NCBI GenBank assembly: GCA_030632725.1
Contig: DAOVUF010000003.1
Location: 1-42,478, forward strand
DNA: 42,478 nt
DNA from: QNES01 sp023143415
Lineage (GTDB): Bacteria > Pseudomonadota > Gammaproteobacteria > Beggiatoales > Beggiatoaceae
Direction: 5' to 3'
In this document: positions 16,565 to 24,839 of the stretch, piece after piece
Numbering within the stretch: position 1 is the first letter of the stretch
Layout of the letters: each line of letters begins with the position of its first letter
The notes under the pieces: generated by a model
What the model was told of the DNA's origin: nothing
What the model saw: only the letters and a program-made list of their open reading frames with translations
Databases searched by the model: none
Translations under genes and position numbers: made by a program

Positions 16565-16883
16565 TAATCGCCTTGTCTTCCTCTTTACCAAGCGAGCGTA
16601 GTGGCACTTTAAAAATATCGGATTAATAAATCATGCAACTTCTTTCGCCTCTTTTTTGGTTCCCACGCGCTGGCGTGGGAACCCATTTTGGACGCGCCAA
16701 CGTCCTGTTTCTGCTTTACGCTGGCGCGTCGTGAATGGGTTCATACGCCGGAGCGTGGGAACCAGAAAAAATGCCCATTGTTTGGGCGTTCAACGCTTTA
16801 GCTTTGGACGTTTTTTGGAGTACAACGCTTTAGCTTTGAACGTTTTTTGGAGTACAACGCTAGGGCAAAATTCATTGTCAAGT
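16565..16883. other. Gene-free stretch of GC-richer repeats
   Basis: The segment of about 16659-16763 begins with GGTTCCCACGCGCTGGCGTG and ends with GCGTGGGAACC, and contains facing GGCGCG/CGCGCC pieces, so it is a composite palindrome. Then a unit of about 28 bp with GTACAACGCTTTAGCTTTG recurs at about 16790-16862; related units are at 35846-35925. An open frame at 16656-16919 lies across these repeats and is not credible as a gene. Confidence 0.75.
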
Positions 16884-17507
16884 TTATTTGACATAGCCAT
16901 AATCGTCTACACCAAATAACAAATCACCGTCCTTGCTTTGCTTAGAGCCAAAAATGGCCCACTGTGGTACTTTTCCAAAAGTACCGGTTTTGTCAAGCAA
17001 GCACGGAATACGAACCAGCCATTTCACAGAAGAGCCAGTTCTTTCCATTTCTATGGTGGGTAGCTCTTGACAATCACTCCCATTTTCTTCTTGATTGTTC
17101 GCACCCTTATGTGGTTGCGGCATTTCTGAATCAACGCCATCACCCACCGCCCACACATCAGTGGGAAGTTCCGATTGAACAATAAGATTAATAAGCCTTT
17201 GCCAATGTTTTTTGTCATCGGGAGATTCCAAGATAAGCACTATGCCAGCCCGTTTACCCGTTTGAAGGGAGTAGTAACTACTTTGTCCAACCGCTTCATA
17301 CCAGTTATCCGCAAAATCCATTTCTACAGCATGAGTGTCGGTTAGGCAATCACAACGAGTACGATCATCCAACACAACCTCCGTATCGCCACTCTGTTCT
17401 TGACACCATTGTTCTTGGTACCATTTTTCATGATGAACCCGCTGGGCATAAACTGAGTATGAGGTTAACAGTGATGCCATGATAATCGTTATTACCGTTT
17501 TTTTCAT
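16884..17507 (-). CDS. Exported protein of unknown function, possible degenerate nuclease fold
   Basis: This 207-residue protein has a clear signal peptide (MKKTVITIIMASLLTSYSVYA, cleavage near 21/22). The next part, WYQEQWCQEQ..TRCDCLTDTHAVEMDFADNWYEAVGQSSYY and GKRAGIVLILE, resembles a PD-(D/E)XK-like core, with E-M-D where an ExK would be and N in place of a usual lysine. It may be an inactive or variant fold. Cysteine pairs (C35, CDC near 52-54, C143, C169) suggest disulfides in the periplasm. The middle HKGANNQEENGSDC is likely a loop. No partner gene; function unknown. Confidence 0.6.
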   Translation of the reverse strand: MKKTVITIIMASLLTSYSVYAQRVHHEKWYQEQWCQEQSGDTEVVLDDRTRCDCLTDTHAVEMDFADNWYEAVGQSSYYSLQTGKRAGIVLILESPDDKKHWQRLINLIVQSELPTDVWAVGDGVDSEMPQPHKGANNQEENGSDCQELPTIEMERTGSSVKWLVRIPCLLDKTGTFGKVPQWAIFGSKQSKDGDLLFGVDDYGYVK

Positions 17508-17593
17508 TAAAATATCTCCTGTTTATTATATTTGAGTTGTGACTTTCGCCAATGGCGAATAACAGTATTACATGAAAAGATAAATCATTACAA

Positions 17594-17745
17594 GTAACTA
17601 CTCAGGGCAACCACAAGGGATTGCCCCTACATCAGAATATTTTCGTCAGTCGACATAATAATATTTCAGCCTAAAGTTTTTTGAAGAAAAACTTTAGGCT
17701 GAAATGTTGTAGGGGCAATCCTTTATGGTTGCCCTGAGTAGTTAC
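17594..17745. repeat. L element, intact copy of 152 bp
   Basis: The terminal inverted repeats are GTAACTACTCAGGGCAACCA and its complement; the complementarity extends through GGGATTGCCCCTACA to about 38 bp with few mismatches. The centre is an H-type hairpin (TTTCAGCCTAAAG / CTTTAGGCTGAAA) with loop GAAG. No coding capacity. This copy is the reference for measuring the insertion in the copy at 20128-20321. GATAAATCA occurs near both sides, but not directly at the ends. Confidence 0.88.
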
Positions 17746-17921
17746 CAAGTTTCAAACGATAAATCACATAAACATTCCACGAAAATCTTCACATTTGAAT
17801 TTTAAACTGTCAAATCCAAAGAGAGAATTGGGAACTTGTAAACGATAAACCTATTTACTGCAATATTTTTCAGCAAACGGTTTCAATCCAATATGAATAA
17901 TATAGACAGTGATGGCAACCG

Positions 17922-18264
17922 TTAAAACTTGCAACCCCAGAAAAACCCATCACTGCCAATAGCAAATCTTTCTAAAAGCGTCACTTTATCAACTTCGCCA
18001 AGCAAGTCATAATCCTTTCGCAAATCACTCTCTGCATCGCAGAGCATTTCTTTCGCCTTCTCTGCAAACTCTTGTAAAAGGGGCTTTTAGTGTTGTCTTC
18101 AATGTCTTTGCGCTGCTTAGGTGGAAAATCGTCATCCGTGCGTACACTGAAAACTGTTGAGTTTCACTTCGTTTGCTATCATCAAGTACATCGCCTTTGC
18201 CTAGTTCATGCAGTTGCTCATCAACTTGCTCTGAGAGAGCAGCGAGTCGTCGTAAAAATGTCAC
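17922..18264 (-). pseudogene. Decayed gene of unknown function
   Basis: Three successive reading frames look like one protein. The first, from ATG 18264, begins FLRRLAALSEQVDEQLHELG; it is followed in another frame by DDDFPPKQRKDIEDNTKSPF, then in a third by LQEFAEKAKEMLCDAES and DYDLLGEVDKVTLLERFAIG, ending at 17922. At least two frameshifts are needed. I do not recognise the family. Nothing else is evident between 17746 and 18456. Confidence 0.55.
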
Positions 18265-18456
18265 TCATTAATTAATAGGTTTCCTTTTGTTGTGATTGTG
18301 ATAATGTGATGAATTTAAACTCGTCACTTATATATTATAGTCTATTGGAAATAATGGATGAAGAAATTGTTGTGTACTTAAATGAAGTAGAATTACAGTT
18401 AAAGTTTGGGTAATTTCAACAAATCTGTTATGCTTATTAAACCTTGTTATACTTAA

Positions 18457-18578
18457 TAACTGATGTTACGCAAAGCGATTCTATTCAAACTTAGAAATCC
18501 GATTTTTTGAAAGGATTTCTTAAATATCGTTTCGCCGCTTCTTAAACATTTTGGAAACATAGTGCGTAACATCAGTTA
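18457..18578. repeat. T element (miniature inverted-repeat element), 122 bp
   Basis: The ends TAACTGATGTTACGCA and TGCGTAACATCAGTTA are perfect 16-bp inverted repeats. The interior holds the AGAAATCCGATTTTTT / GGATTTCTTA hairpin module and TCGTTTCGCCGCTTCTTAAACAT. If the outer TA belongs to the target, each end is TA plus ACTGATG, as expected for an element that duplicates TA. Other copies are at 22228-22442 and 32491-32606, with a partial one at 29775-29945. Confidence 0.85.
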
Positions 18579-18768
18579 ATAAGAGTTACGCAAAATATTG
18601 ATGTTTGGGTGCATAAGTCTGACTTAATATAAACAAGGGCAACTTAACTATTATTCTCATTCATTATTTGGTTAGTTTTTTGCATAGTTAAATAATCAGA
18701 AAAACGGGGGTTAAATGCTTGCTGTTTTTGAGAACAGGTGAGATTGGAAATTTGCTATTTACACTTTT

Positions 18769-18803
18769 CGAGTTTTTAGTTTTTTAAAGAAAAACTAAAA
18801 CCT
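18769..18803. repeat. Short H-type hairpin
   Basis: GAGTTTTTAG and CTAAAACCTC flank TTTTTTAAAGAAAAA, in the leader about 75 nt before the OmpA-family start. The arms are shorter than in full H copies. Confidence 0.65.
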
Positions 18804-18876
18804 CAAAACCATAATACGGGTGTATGATCTAAAAGACTTTCTGTCAAAATTGAAATCCACCCACGGAGAAAAATTG

Positions 18877-19992
18877 ATGAAACGTAAAACTTATCCAGCC
18901 ATACTGGGTGCTCTACTATTGTCTGGAACGGCAGTCGTTCCAGCGTCTGCATCAGAACAAGGCTTTTATATAGGACCACATGCGGGGTATTATGTCTTTG
19001 ACAATGATCGCAACAATGGTCATGATAGTAACAATAATGCTGACGATGCTTCATTTTTGGGAATAGGCATGGGTTATCAATTCAACCGCAACTTTGCACT
19101 TGAAGCCAGCTATTCGAGGCTAATGTCTGAAGTCCGCGATTCAATGTTTGACAGAGATGTGAAATTTCAAAATGAGGGTGATGATGCAGATATTGATATG
19201 TACCGCCTAGATGGTATCTTTAACATTGATCTCAATAGTTCTTGGTCACCATACCTTGTCATGGGTTACGCGAAAATTGAGCAAGACCCCCAATTCGGTC
19301 AAAATGATGACATGATGAACATGGGGTTCGGTATTAAGCGAAAACTGACGCAGAATCTGTCGCTTCGAGGTGATATTCGTGGTTTTCACAATTTCGATAA
19401 TGAGGACACTGATTATGGTGTTCAGGTTGGATTGTTGTACCAATTCGGTGCCGCCACCCCTCCGCCACCCGCGCAAATACCAGCAGCAGTCATAGCAACG
19501 CCAGTTGATCCTTGTACATTGGATAATGACGACGATGGGGTCAATAATTGCGAAGACAAGTGTCCGGGAACGCCGCCTGGAAATTGGAAAATGGAAGTCA
19601 CTGGTTGCCGTATTCTAAAAGAGCCGAAAGAAATACGGTTGGAGGTCTTATTCGACACAAATAAAGCGGTCGTGAAAAAAGACTATTTCTATGAAATTCA
19701 ACAAGTTGCAGATTTTATGCAAAAGTATCCCAGTGTCCGTACACAAATTCAAGGGCATACAGATAGTCGTGGAAATGATAAGCACAACAAGAAACTTTCT
19801 CAACGGCGAGCGGATGCAGTTCGTCAGGTGTTGATTAATAGGTTTAATGTTAGCCCTTCACGTCTAAGTGCTGTAGGCTATGGTGAAGAAAGTCTCGTCG
19901 TTGTTCAAGAACGGAGTTCTGCCGATTTCCTACAGAACAGACGTGTTATTGCATACATCAAAACGGTTGTTGAAGAGGTAGAAGGAATATAA
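18877..19992 (+). CDS. OmpA/OprF-family outer-membrane protein
   Basis: Starting at ATG 18877 (after a CGGAGAA ribosome site), this is a 371-residue protein with a signal peptide ending near VVPASA. An 8-strand OmpA-like barrel follows (about 26-205), then a proline-rich linker and a thrombospondin type 3 calcium repeat (DNDDDGVNNCEDKCPGTPPG). The C-terminal OmpA peptidoglycan-binding domain contains GHTDSRGNDKHNKKLSQRRA and AVGYGEES. The domain order is that of OprF. It anchors the outer membrane to the wall and may form a pore. An upstream in-frame ATG at 18820 would put 19 residues before the signal peptide and is unlikely. A strong terminator hairpin follows. Confidence 0.93.
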   Translation: MKRKTYPAILGALLLSGTAVVPASASEQGFYIGPHAGYYVFDNDRNNGHDSNNNADDASFLGIGMGYQFNRNFALEASYSRLMSEVRDSMFDRDVKFQNEGDDADIDMYRLDGIFNIDLNSSWSPYLVMGYAKIEQDPQFGQNDDMMNMGFGIKRKLTQNLSLRGDIRGFHNFDNEDTDYGVQVGLLYQFGAATPPPPAQIPAAVIATPVDPCTLDNDDDGVNNCEDKCPGTPPGNWKMEVTGCRILKEPKEIRLEVLFDTNKAVVKKDYFYEIQQVADFMQKYPSVRTQIQGHTDSRGNDKHNKKLSQRRADAVRQVLINRFNVSPSRLSAVGYGEESLVVVQERSSADFLQNRRVIAYIKTVVEEVEGI

Positions 19993-19998
19993 GGAGTC

Positions 19999-20033
19999 AA
20001 ACCTCAGAGGTTTTGAAAACCTCTGAGGTTTTT
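19999..20033 (+). terminator. Intrinsic terminator after the OmpA-family gene
   Basis: AAACCTCAGAGGTTT pairs with AAACCTCTGAGGTTT around a short loop, followed by TTTAAG, beginning 7 nt after the stop. The CCTCAGAGG/CCTCTGAGG module also appears in part at 11605-11625 and 24790-24805, so it may itself be a dispersed repeat. Confidence 0.75.
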
Positions 20034-20119
20034 AAGTTCGTTTTTAAGTTCGCCCTATTTTAAGGGCAGGGCTGGAAAGACAACACTTGCCCACCATCGC
20101 AGACATGACATAAATATTG

Positions 20120-20329
20120 TGGTATTTGTAACTACTCAGGGCAACCACAAGGAATTGCCCCTACATCAGAATATTTTCGTCCGTATTAATAAGAATATTT
20201 CAGCCTAAAGTTTTTCTTCAAAAAACTTTAGGCTGAAATGTTGTAGGGGCATTCGAGGCTAAAGTTTTTTCTTTAAAAAAACTTTAGCCTCGAATCCTTT
20301 ATGGTTGCCCTGAGTAGTTACTGGTATTT
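20120..20329. mobile_element. L element with target duplication and nested H insertion
   Basis: The element itself is 20128-20321 (194 bp) with terminal repeats GTAACTACTCAGGGCAACCA and its complement. TGGTATTT flanks it on both sides (20120-20127 and 20322-20329), an 8-bp target-site duplication. The element matches the 152-bp copy at 17594 block for block, except for an extra 42 bp at 20252-20293 (TTCGAGGCTAAAG..CTTTAGCCTCGA) set exactly between GGGGCA and ATCC. No protein is encoded, so a transposase must act from elsewhere. Confidence 0.88.
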
Positions 20330-20452
20330 TAACATTTTGCCGTTGCACCAAAGTTGCCCACCCTACTCTGCTCCATTCCAAAACTGAAGCGTTGAACTTC
20401 TGTCCATATTTTATTCTGAAAATTCTCAAATTCTGTCAATTCTGATTCTGGA

Positions 20453-22234
20453 ATGAAAAAAATTCATTATCTCAAAATACATCACTTTAAAGTGTTTGGA
20501 CAACCCATCACTATAGAGTTAAATCAACCTTCTGTTTTAATTGGTCCGAATAATTCAGGAAAAACAACGGTTATTCAGGCGTTAGCTTTATGGCATTTGG
20601 GAATGACAAGGTGGTTTGAAGAAAAGCTTAACGGAAGTAATGGTTCATCGGTTGGATTGAACCGTTTGGAAATCCCGCAAGTGCCTGTTTCACACACACG
20701 GTATTTCTGGCAAAATCTGAATCTCCGCGAAAAAAATAAGCCCATTACAATGCGTATTGCTGTTGGAGTGGAATTTCAGGGCAAAGTTGAAGAGTGTACC
20801 TTAATTTTTAAATATTCCTCACCTGAAGTCGTTTATTGTCAGCCCGATGAGAAAACGAGTAAGAATAATAAATTATTAAGTTATATCAATGACTTAAATT
20901 TTTATCTGTTATATCCCATATCGGGTATTGCACTTGAGGAGCCATTGATCCAAGAGGGTAGAATTAATGTCTTAATTGGGGAGGGAAAAACGTCTGAAGT
21001 GCTGAGAAATTTATGTTATCAAGTGGTGGAAAATGACGAAAAAAATAACACCAATGATTGGGAAACGATCACAGATTTAATGAAACGCCTGTTTCAGATT
21101 GAATTAAAAAAGCCGGTTTACTTTAAAGCGAGAGGCTCTATTGAATTAAAGTATGTCACTTCAGCGATAAAAAATGGGCTAGATATAGCCGTTGCCGGTA
21201 GAGGGCAACAGCAAATGCTATTATTTATCGCTTATCTATTTGTCCATAAAGAGACTGTATTGTTATTGGATGAACCAGATGCCCATTTAGAAATTCTCCG
21301 ACAGCGGCAAATGTTTATTGTGTTAAATCATCTTGCCGAAAAAAATAACAACCAAATTATTATCGCCACACATTCTGAGGTGATTCTGGAAAATGCCATT
21401 GATAGCAATCTCATTATGTTGCTTGATGGTCAGGCAATGAATCTAACTAAAATCACGCCGATTAGAAACGCGCTTAAAGATTTTGGGATGGCACATTATT
21501 ATCGGGCGAAAATTTCAAAAACGATTTTGTATGTCGAAGGCAGTACTGATATAGAAATGCTTAAAGCATTCGCAGAGTTGCTGAATCACCCCGCTCAGGC
21601 ATTATTAAATGACAAAATCAATCACTATTATGTTCAAGATAGTCACCCCGACGCTTCTCTTGAGAAAGAAATTGATAAAGCAGCGGGCTATTATTATCAA
21701 GATTATCGCCAACATTTTTATGCCATTAAAGCCTGTATTCCAGAATTCACCGGAATTGCCATTTTTGATGGGGATAATTTGGGTAGAAAAAATAGAATTA
21801 ACCCAGATTTAGCGATTGTTTATTGGAAAAAATATGAGCTAGAAAATTACTTTGTTACACCAGAAGTCATCGAAAACTTTGTTGAATCGTATTATAGCGT
21901 GCGATTAAATGCGACAACCGTTGCTCGAAAAATCGCACTTTTAAAGAAAGCAATTAATCAAACGATTTTGACTGATATTTTGAATAATGATAAGGAAGCC
22001 TACACCGCTTATTTGAAATTGGAGAAAGCATTGCAAAGGCAAACTTTTATTAATAATGCCAGTAATAAAAAGTTAAGTCTATTTTTAGAGAAGGTATTGC
22101 GTCAATTTGCCAATTTAGTTCATGAACCGCTTTTATTAAATAAAGGGCGATATTATGAGCTCATCAAATTTTTGCCTAAACAGGCTGTTGATTCTGAAGT
22201 GGTTGAAAAATTGGATTTGTTTTTATTTAACTGA
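20453..22234 (+). CDS. OLD-family ATP-dependent nuclease (AAA ATPase plus TOPRIM)
   Basis: This 593-residue protein has an N-terminal ABC/SMC-like ATPase (Walker A GPNNSGKTT at 31-39, signature-like AGRGQQQML, Walker B VLLLDEPDAH near 267-276, H of IIATHSEV). A C-terminal TOPRIM nuclease domain follows (ILYVEGSTDIEML near 355-365, IAIFDGDNLG near 434-443). This is the class of OLD/GajA nucleases, several of which act in phage defence. No UvrD-like helicase adjoins, so it is not a Gabija pair. The next gene is a second ATPase on the opposite strand. Its stop codon lies within the end of a T element, so its last residues may have been set by that insertion. Confidence 0.88.
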   Translation: MKKIHYLKIHHFKVFGQPITIELNQPSVLIGPNNSGKTTVIQALALWHLGMTRWFEEKLNGSNGSSVGLNRLEIPQVPVSHTRYFWQNLNLREKNKPITMRIAVGVEFQGKVEECTLIFKYSSPEVVYCQPDEKTSKNNKLLSYINDLNFYLLYPISGIALEEPLIQEGRINVLIGEGKTSEVLRNLCYQVVENDEKNNTNDWETITDLMKRLFQIELKKPVYFKARGSIELKYVTSAIKNGLDIAVAGRGQQQMLLFIAYLFVHKETVLLLDEPDAHLEILRQRQMFIVLNHLAEKNNNQIIIATHSEVILENAIDSNLIMLLDGQAMNLTKITPIRNALKDFGMAHYYRAKISKTILYVEGSTDIEMLKAFAELLNHPAQALLNDKINHYYVQDSHPDASLEKEIDKAAGYYYQDYRQHFYAIKACIPEFTGIAIFDGDNLGRKNRINPDLAIVYWKKYELENYFVTPEVIENFVESYYSVRLNATTVARKIALLKKAINQTILTDILNNDKEAYTAYLKLEKALQRQTFINNASNKKLSLFLEKVLRQFANLVHEPLLLNKGRYYELIKFLPKQAVDSEVVEKLDLFLFN

Positions 22235-22442
22235 TGTTACGCAAAGCGATTCTATTCGAGCTTAGAAATCCGATTTTTTTTGTTCTGAATCAGAATTTCT
22301 TAAACATCGTTTCGCTGCTTAGAAATCCGATTTTTTTTGTTCTGAATCAGAATTTCTTAAACATCGTTTTGCCGTTTAGAAATCCGATTTTTTTTCAAAG
22401 ATTTCTTAAACATCTTGGAAACATAGTGCGTAACATCAGTTA
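22228..22442. repeat. T element with internal tandem expansion, 215 bp
   Basis: The ends TAACTGATGTTACGCA and TGCGTAACATCAGTTA are perfect 16-bp inverted repeats. Inside, an AGAAATCCGATTTTTT..CAGAATTTCTTAAACATCGTTT unit occurs three times, explaining the extra length over the 122-bp copy. The left end provides the TGA stop (22232-22234) of the OLD-family gene. Confidence 0.85.
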
Positions 22443-22618
22443 TTTAATGGTAAATGGTGAATGGTGAACCTATCCTGCCCTATTCAAAAATGCAGAATAA
22501 TGAATAAAAATAGTTGGGTTTTTGACAAATTTCCGGTCAATTTCGACTATAATCCTTAGCCGGAAAAACTTTATAAAACGTTTCAAAATCATCACTTTGC
22601 AATAAAGCTAAAATCGCC

Positions 22619-23590
22619 TTATTTTCGGTAAATTGCTTTTAATGTTTGTGGTTGATCAAAATCCAAGTCATCCAGATCAATAATAGCAGCATGATCCACT
22701 TCATTCGCATATTCAATAAAACCGAGTGAATGACTCGCTGTCCATAACTGGCAATGGGCTGGAATCCAATTTTCCACGATTTCGGTTAAAAAACGATATT
22801 GCAATTTCGTATTCAGATGTAAATCCAGTTCATCCAGATAATAAATCGTTTCTTGGTAAAAAGACTTTCTGACTAATAAATTCACTAACACATTAAAGAT
22901 TTCCTTCTCACCATTACCCAAATAATTATAGTGAATTTCCGATTGACCTTTTTTAAAAATAATGTCAGCCACTTGTTCCTCTAACGGTGGAATTAATTCC
23001 AAGAGCGTCAATTGAGTTGCCTCATTTCCGTCAAAAATTCGAGAAAAAGCCTCATTAATTGGTTGAAGATATTTCATTTTAATTTGAGATGCGGCTTGAT
23101 CAGAACGATAAAAGTCTTTTAAAATCAAGCTAGTAATCCTATCCAAATCATTTTCAAAACGGTGATCTCGGTCAATATACCTTTTGGGACGATCTGAATC
23201 TCGTGCAAAATTAACGGGTTGCCCTGTTCCCAGTTGAGTTCGAGTCAATTGAGGTACTTGTCTCAAACTGCTTCTACCGTAAAATGAGGTGGCATTTAGA
23301 TGATCGGGACCAATGTGGCGATCATCTTCAATAGCTACCGTTTGATCAGCGAATTCAATTTTAACTTGAAACTCAGAATGGGGATTTTTACGATAATAGC
23401 GAGAGGGTAGCATCGTCTCATCTTTAGTCGGAGAAGAAATCGCCTCAAACGCATCGAAAATCGCCGATTTGCCACTTCCGTTCAGACCAATAATTAATAC
23501 GAGAGTGGGAGGTACGGTTTGATCACTCAAGTCAATCGTTAAATCCGTAAATCTTTTGAAGTTAGTTAATTGTAATTGACGAATAAACAT
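22619..23590 (-). CDS. AAA family ATPase (SMC/RecF-like), probably frameshifted at its end
   Basis: This 323-residue protein has Walker A GLNGSGKS (35-42), the N-terminal LQLTNFKRFTDLTIDL strand typical of RecF/SMC-like ATPases, Walker B IYYLDELDLHL and a THSLGF-like switch (ASHSLGF). It lacks a visible nuclease domain. After the stop, the reading frame one base on continues as KAILALLQSDDFETFYKVF and ends at 22537, which suggests that an extra A in an AAAA run near 22620 cut off a tail of about 27 residues. Related ATPases occur in defence and repair loci. It is convergent with the OLD-family gene. Confidence 0.8.
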   Translation of the reverse strand: MFIRQLQLTNFKRFTDLTIDLSDQTVPPTLVLIIGLNGSGKSAIFDAFEAISSPTKDETMLPSRYYRKNPHSEFQVKIEFADQTVAIEDDRHIGPDHLNATSFYGRSSLRQVPQLTRTQLGTGQPVNFARDSDRPKRYIDRDHRFENDLDRITSLILKDFYRSDQAASQIKMKYLQPINEAFSRIFDGNEATQLTLLELIPPLEEQVADIIFKKGQSEIHYNYLGNGEKEIFNVLVNLLVRKSFYQETIYYLDELDLHLNTKLQYRFLTEIVENWIPAHCQLWTASHSLGFIEYANEVDHAAIIDLDDLDFDQPQTLKAIYRK

Positions 23591-23854
23591 TTTATTATTA
23601 TACCATACGATAATGTTCCAAGGATTTTTGAACAGGATTAATTTTCTTCAAAAAACTTTGTTGAAAAATTGGATTTTTTGGTAAAATGTTTGTTTAATGG
23701 TGAATAATTCATAATTCACCATTCATATTGAAATTTGTGAAAATTTAGAAACAGCCAGTTTTTTAAAAAAACTGCTTGACGTAGATATTGTGGTTAAAAA
23801 AACTTGATCATCAAGTATAATTGATTTGATTTAATATTCCATTAGAGAGTCATT
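23591..23854. other. Intergenic region with short repeats
   Basis: It contains TGGTGAATAATTCATAATTCACCATTCA (heptamer type, about 23698-23725) and a small hairpin CAGTTTTTT / AAAAAACTG at 23756-23775. ACTTGATCATCAAGT (23801-23815) is a near-perfect palindrome 40 nt before brnT and could be an operator for the BrnT/antitoxin pair; the same motif stands at 10394-10411 and 3770-3785, so it may also be a general repeat. Confidence 0.5.
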
Positions 23855-24151
23855 ATGGATAATTCCTTTATATTTCAAGGTATAACGTTTTTATGGGATG
23901 TTCAAAAGGCTCAAATAAACCGTCAAAAACATGGCGTTACTTTTGAGCAGGCTTGTGAAGTATTTTTCGATCCGTTTATTCGGGTTGTCGATGCCAGTGC
24001 GGAAGATGAAACACGAGATGCTGTGATTGGTGTCAACTCAAATGGAAAACATTTTTTTGTTGTTCATATCCAACTCGAAGAAGATTATTTCCGAATTATC
24101 TCGGCTCGTAAGGCGACTAAAAAGGAACGGTATTATTATGAAAACTACTGA
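23855..24151 (+). CDS. brnT: BrnT-family ribonuclease toxin
   Basis: This 98-residue protein has the BrnT pattern WDVQKAQINRQKHGVTFEQACEVFFDP near the start and FRIISARKATKKERYYYE at the end. BrnT is a RelE-fold ribonuclease that blocks translation until bound by its ribbon-helix-helix antitoxin. Both charged active-region blocks (KH, RxxSARxAxxxE) are intact. The gene overlaps the downstream antitoxin gene by 14 nt, the usual order for brnT-brnA. A palindrome upstream may be the autoregulation site. Confidence 0.9.
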   Translation: MDNSFIFQGITFLWDVQKAQINRQKHGVTFEQACEVFFDPFIRVVDASAEDETRDAVIGVNSNGKHFFVVHIQLEEDYFRIISARKATKKERYYYENY

Positions 24152-24437
24152 ATTGAATAAAAGACTTAGAAAAGTTCGCCCTCTAATGGCAATAACCGTG
24201 CGTATGCCAGAAGAGGTTATCCATGATTTAAAGCGAGTTGCACCTGCGTTTGGATTTTCTAGCGATGAAGCATTGATTCGATACTATATCGGGCAAAGTT
24301 TGCGGGTTGACTTAGAACGCTTAAATTCTCTACCGATACAAACTCTCATTGACAGTTTAAAACGTCAGGGCGTTCCAAACCCTGTGATTGATAAAGCGAT
24401 TAATGAAACTGAACAAGCGTTTTTAACCTTCTCTTGA
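24138..24437 (+). CDS. Antitoxin of the BrnT pair (ribbon-helix-helix)
   Basis: Starting at ATG 24138 (inside the end of brnT), this is a 99-residue protein. The stretch MAITVRMPEEVIHDLKRVAP followed by GFSSDEALIRYYIGQSLR is a ribbon-helix-helix DNA-binding fold. A C-terminal helix region (INETEQAFLTF) would hold the toxin. It should neutralise BrnT and repress the operon. It is not a textbook BrnA in sequence but fits by position and fold. Confidence 0.8.
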   Translation: MKTTELNKRLRKVRPLMAITVRMPEEVIHDLKRVAPAFGFSSDEALIRYYIGQSLRVDLERLNSLPIQTLIDSLKRQGVPNPVIDKAINETEQAFLTFS

Positions 24438-24456
24438 GGGAGCTTTACCTATGGCA

Positions 24457-24565
24457 GTTCATACAAAACACCGCGTATTCAAGGGATGTAGGGGCATTCT
24501 AGGCTAAAGTTTTTCTTCAAAAAACTCTTAGCCTAGAATCCTGCGTGTTCGCCCTGGCTTAACTT
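24457..24565. repeat. Repeat split by an H hairpin
   Basis: GGGATGTAGGGGCA and ATCCTGCGTGTTCGCCCTGG, also present at 15767-15915, flank a hairpin at 24497-24537 (arms TTCTAGGCTAAAG and CTTAGCCTAGA around TTTTTCTTCAAAAAA, with one extra base in the right arm). The insertion point is again GGGGCA/ATCC. Confidence 0.8.
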
Positions 24566-24612
24566 AATGGCATTGAGCGAGCGTAGGGAAGCGTCACACA
24601 ATTTTACTTAAT

Positions 24613-24759
24613 TCAGTCATTTCCATGCAAACCCCATTCAATATAGCAGCGTAAGGCTTCTTCAACCGCAGCTTCAATATCCTTAAACCAGCCATCAACA
24701 ACCCTTTTTTCAAGATTTTTGTCAAGTTTAGGGGAAATATCTATAGTTAGTGTTGACAT
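24613..24759 (-). CDS. Small antitoxin-like protein, orphan
   Basis: This 48-residue ORF starts at ATG 24759 behind AGGAATAA. It reads STLTIDISPKLDKNLEKRV and DIEAAVEEALRCYIEWG, which looks like a short ribbon-helix-helix (ParD/CopG-like) antitoxin. No toxin gene follows: the next minus-strand sequence downstream is repeat. It may be a leftover of a toxin-antitoxin pair or a stand-alone regulator. Confidence 0.5.
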   Translation of the reverse strand: MSTLTIDISPKLDKNLEKRVVDGWFKDIEAAVEEALRCYIEWGLHGND

Positions 24760-24839
24760 TAATTTATTCCTTGAAACAATTCTTTGCTATTATTTAAACC
24801 TCAGAGGTTTGATTCTATAACAACAGATAACCGAAAAAA

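Noticed and set aside
16656..16919. Open frame across GC-rich repeats
   Set aside because: The frame is made of repeat DNA, shows no protein-like composition and overlaps the end of the exported-protein gene.
19115..19127. H hairpin remnant in the OmpA-family gene (TTCGAGGCTAATG)
   Set aside because: Only the left arm matches; no loop or right arm follows, and the encoded EASYSRL is usual for this barrel family.
20453..23590. Gabija defence system
   Set aside because: The OLD-family protein resembles GajA in domain order, but there is no UvrD-like helicase (GajB); the neighbour is another ATPase on the other strand.
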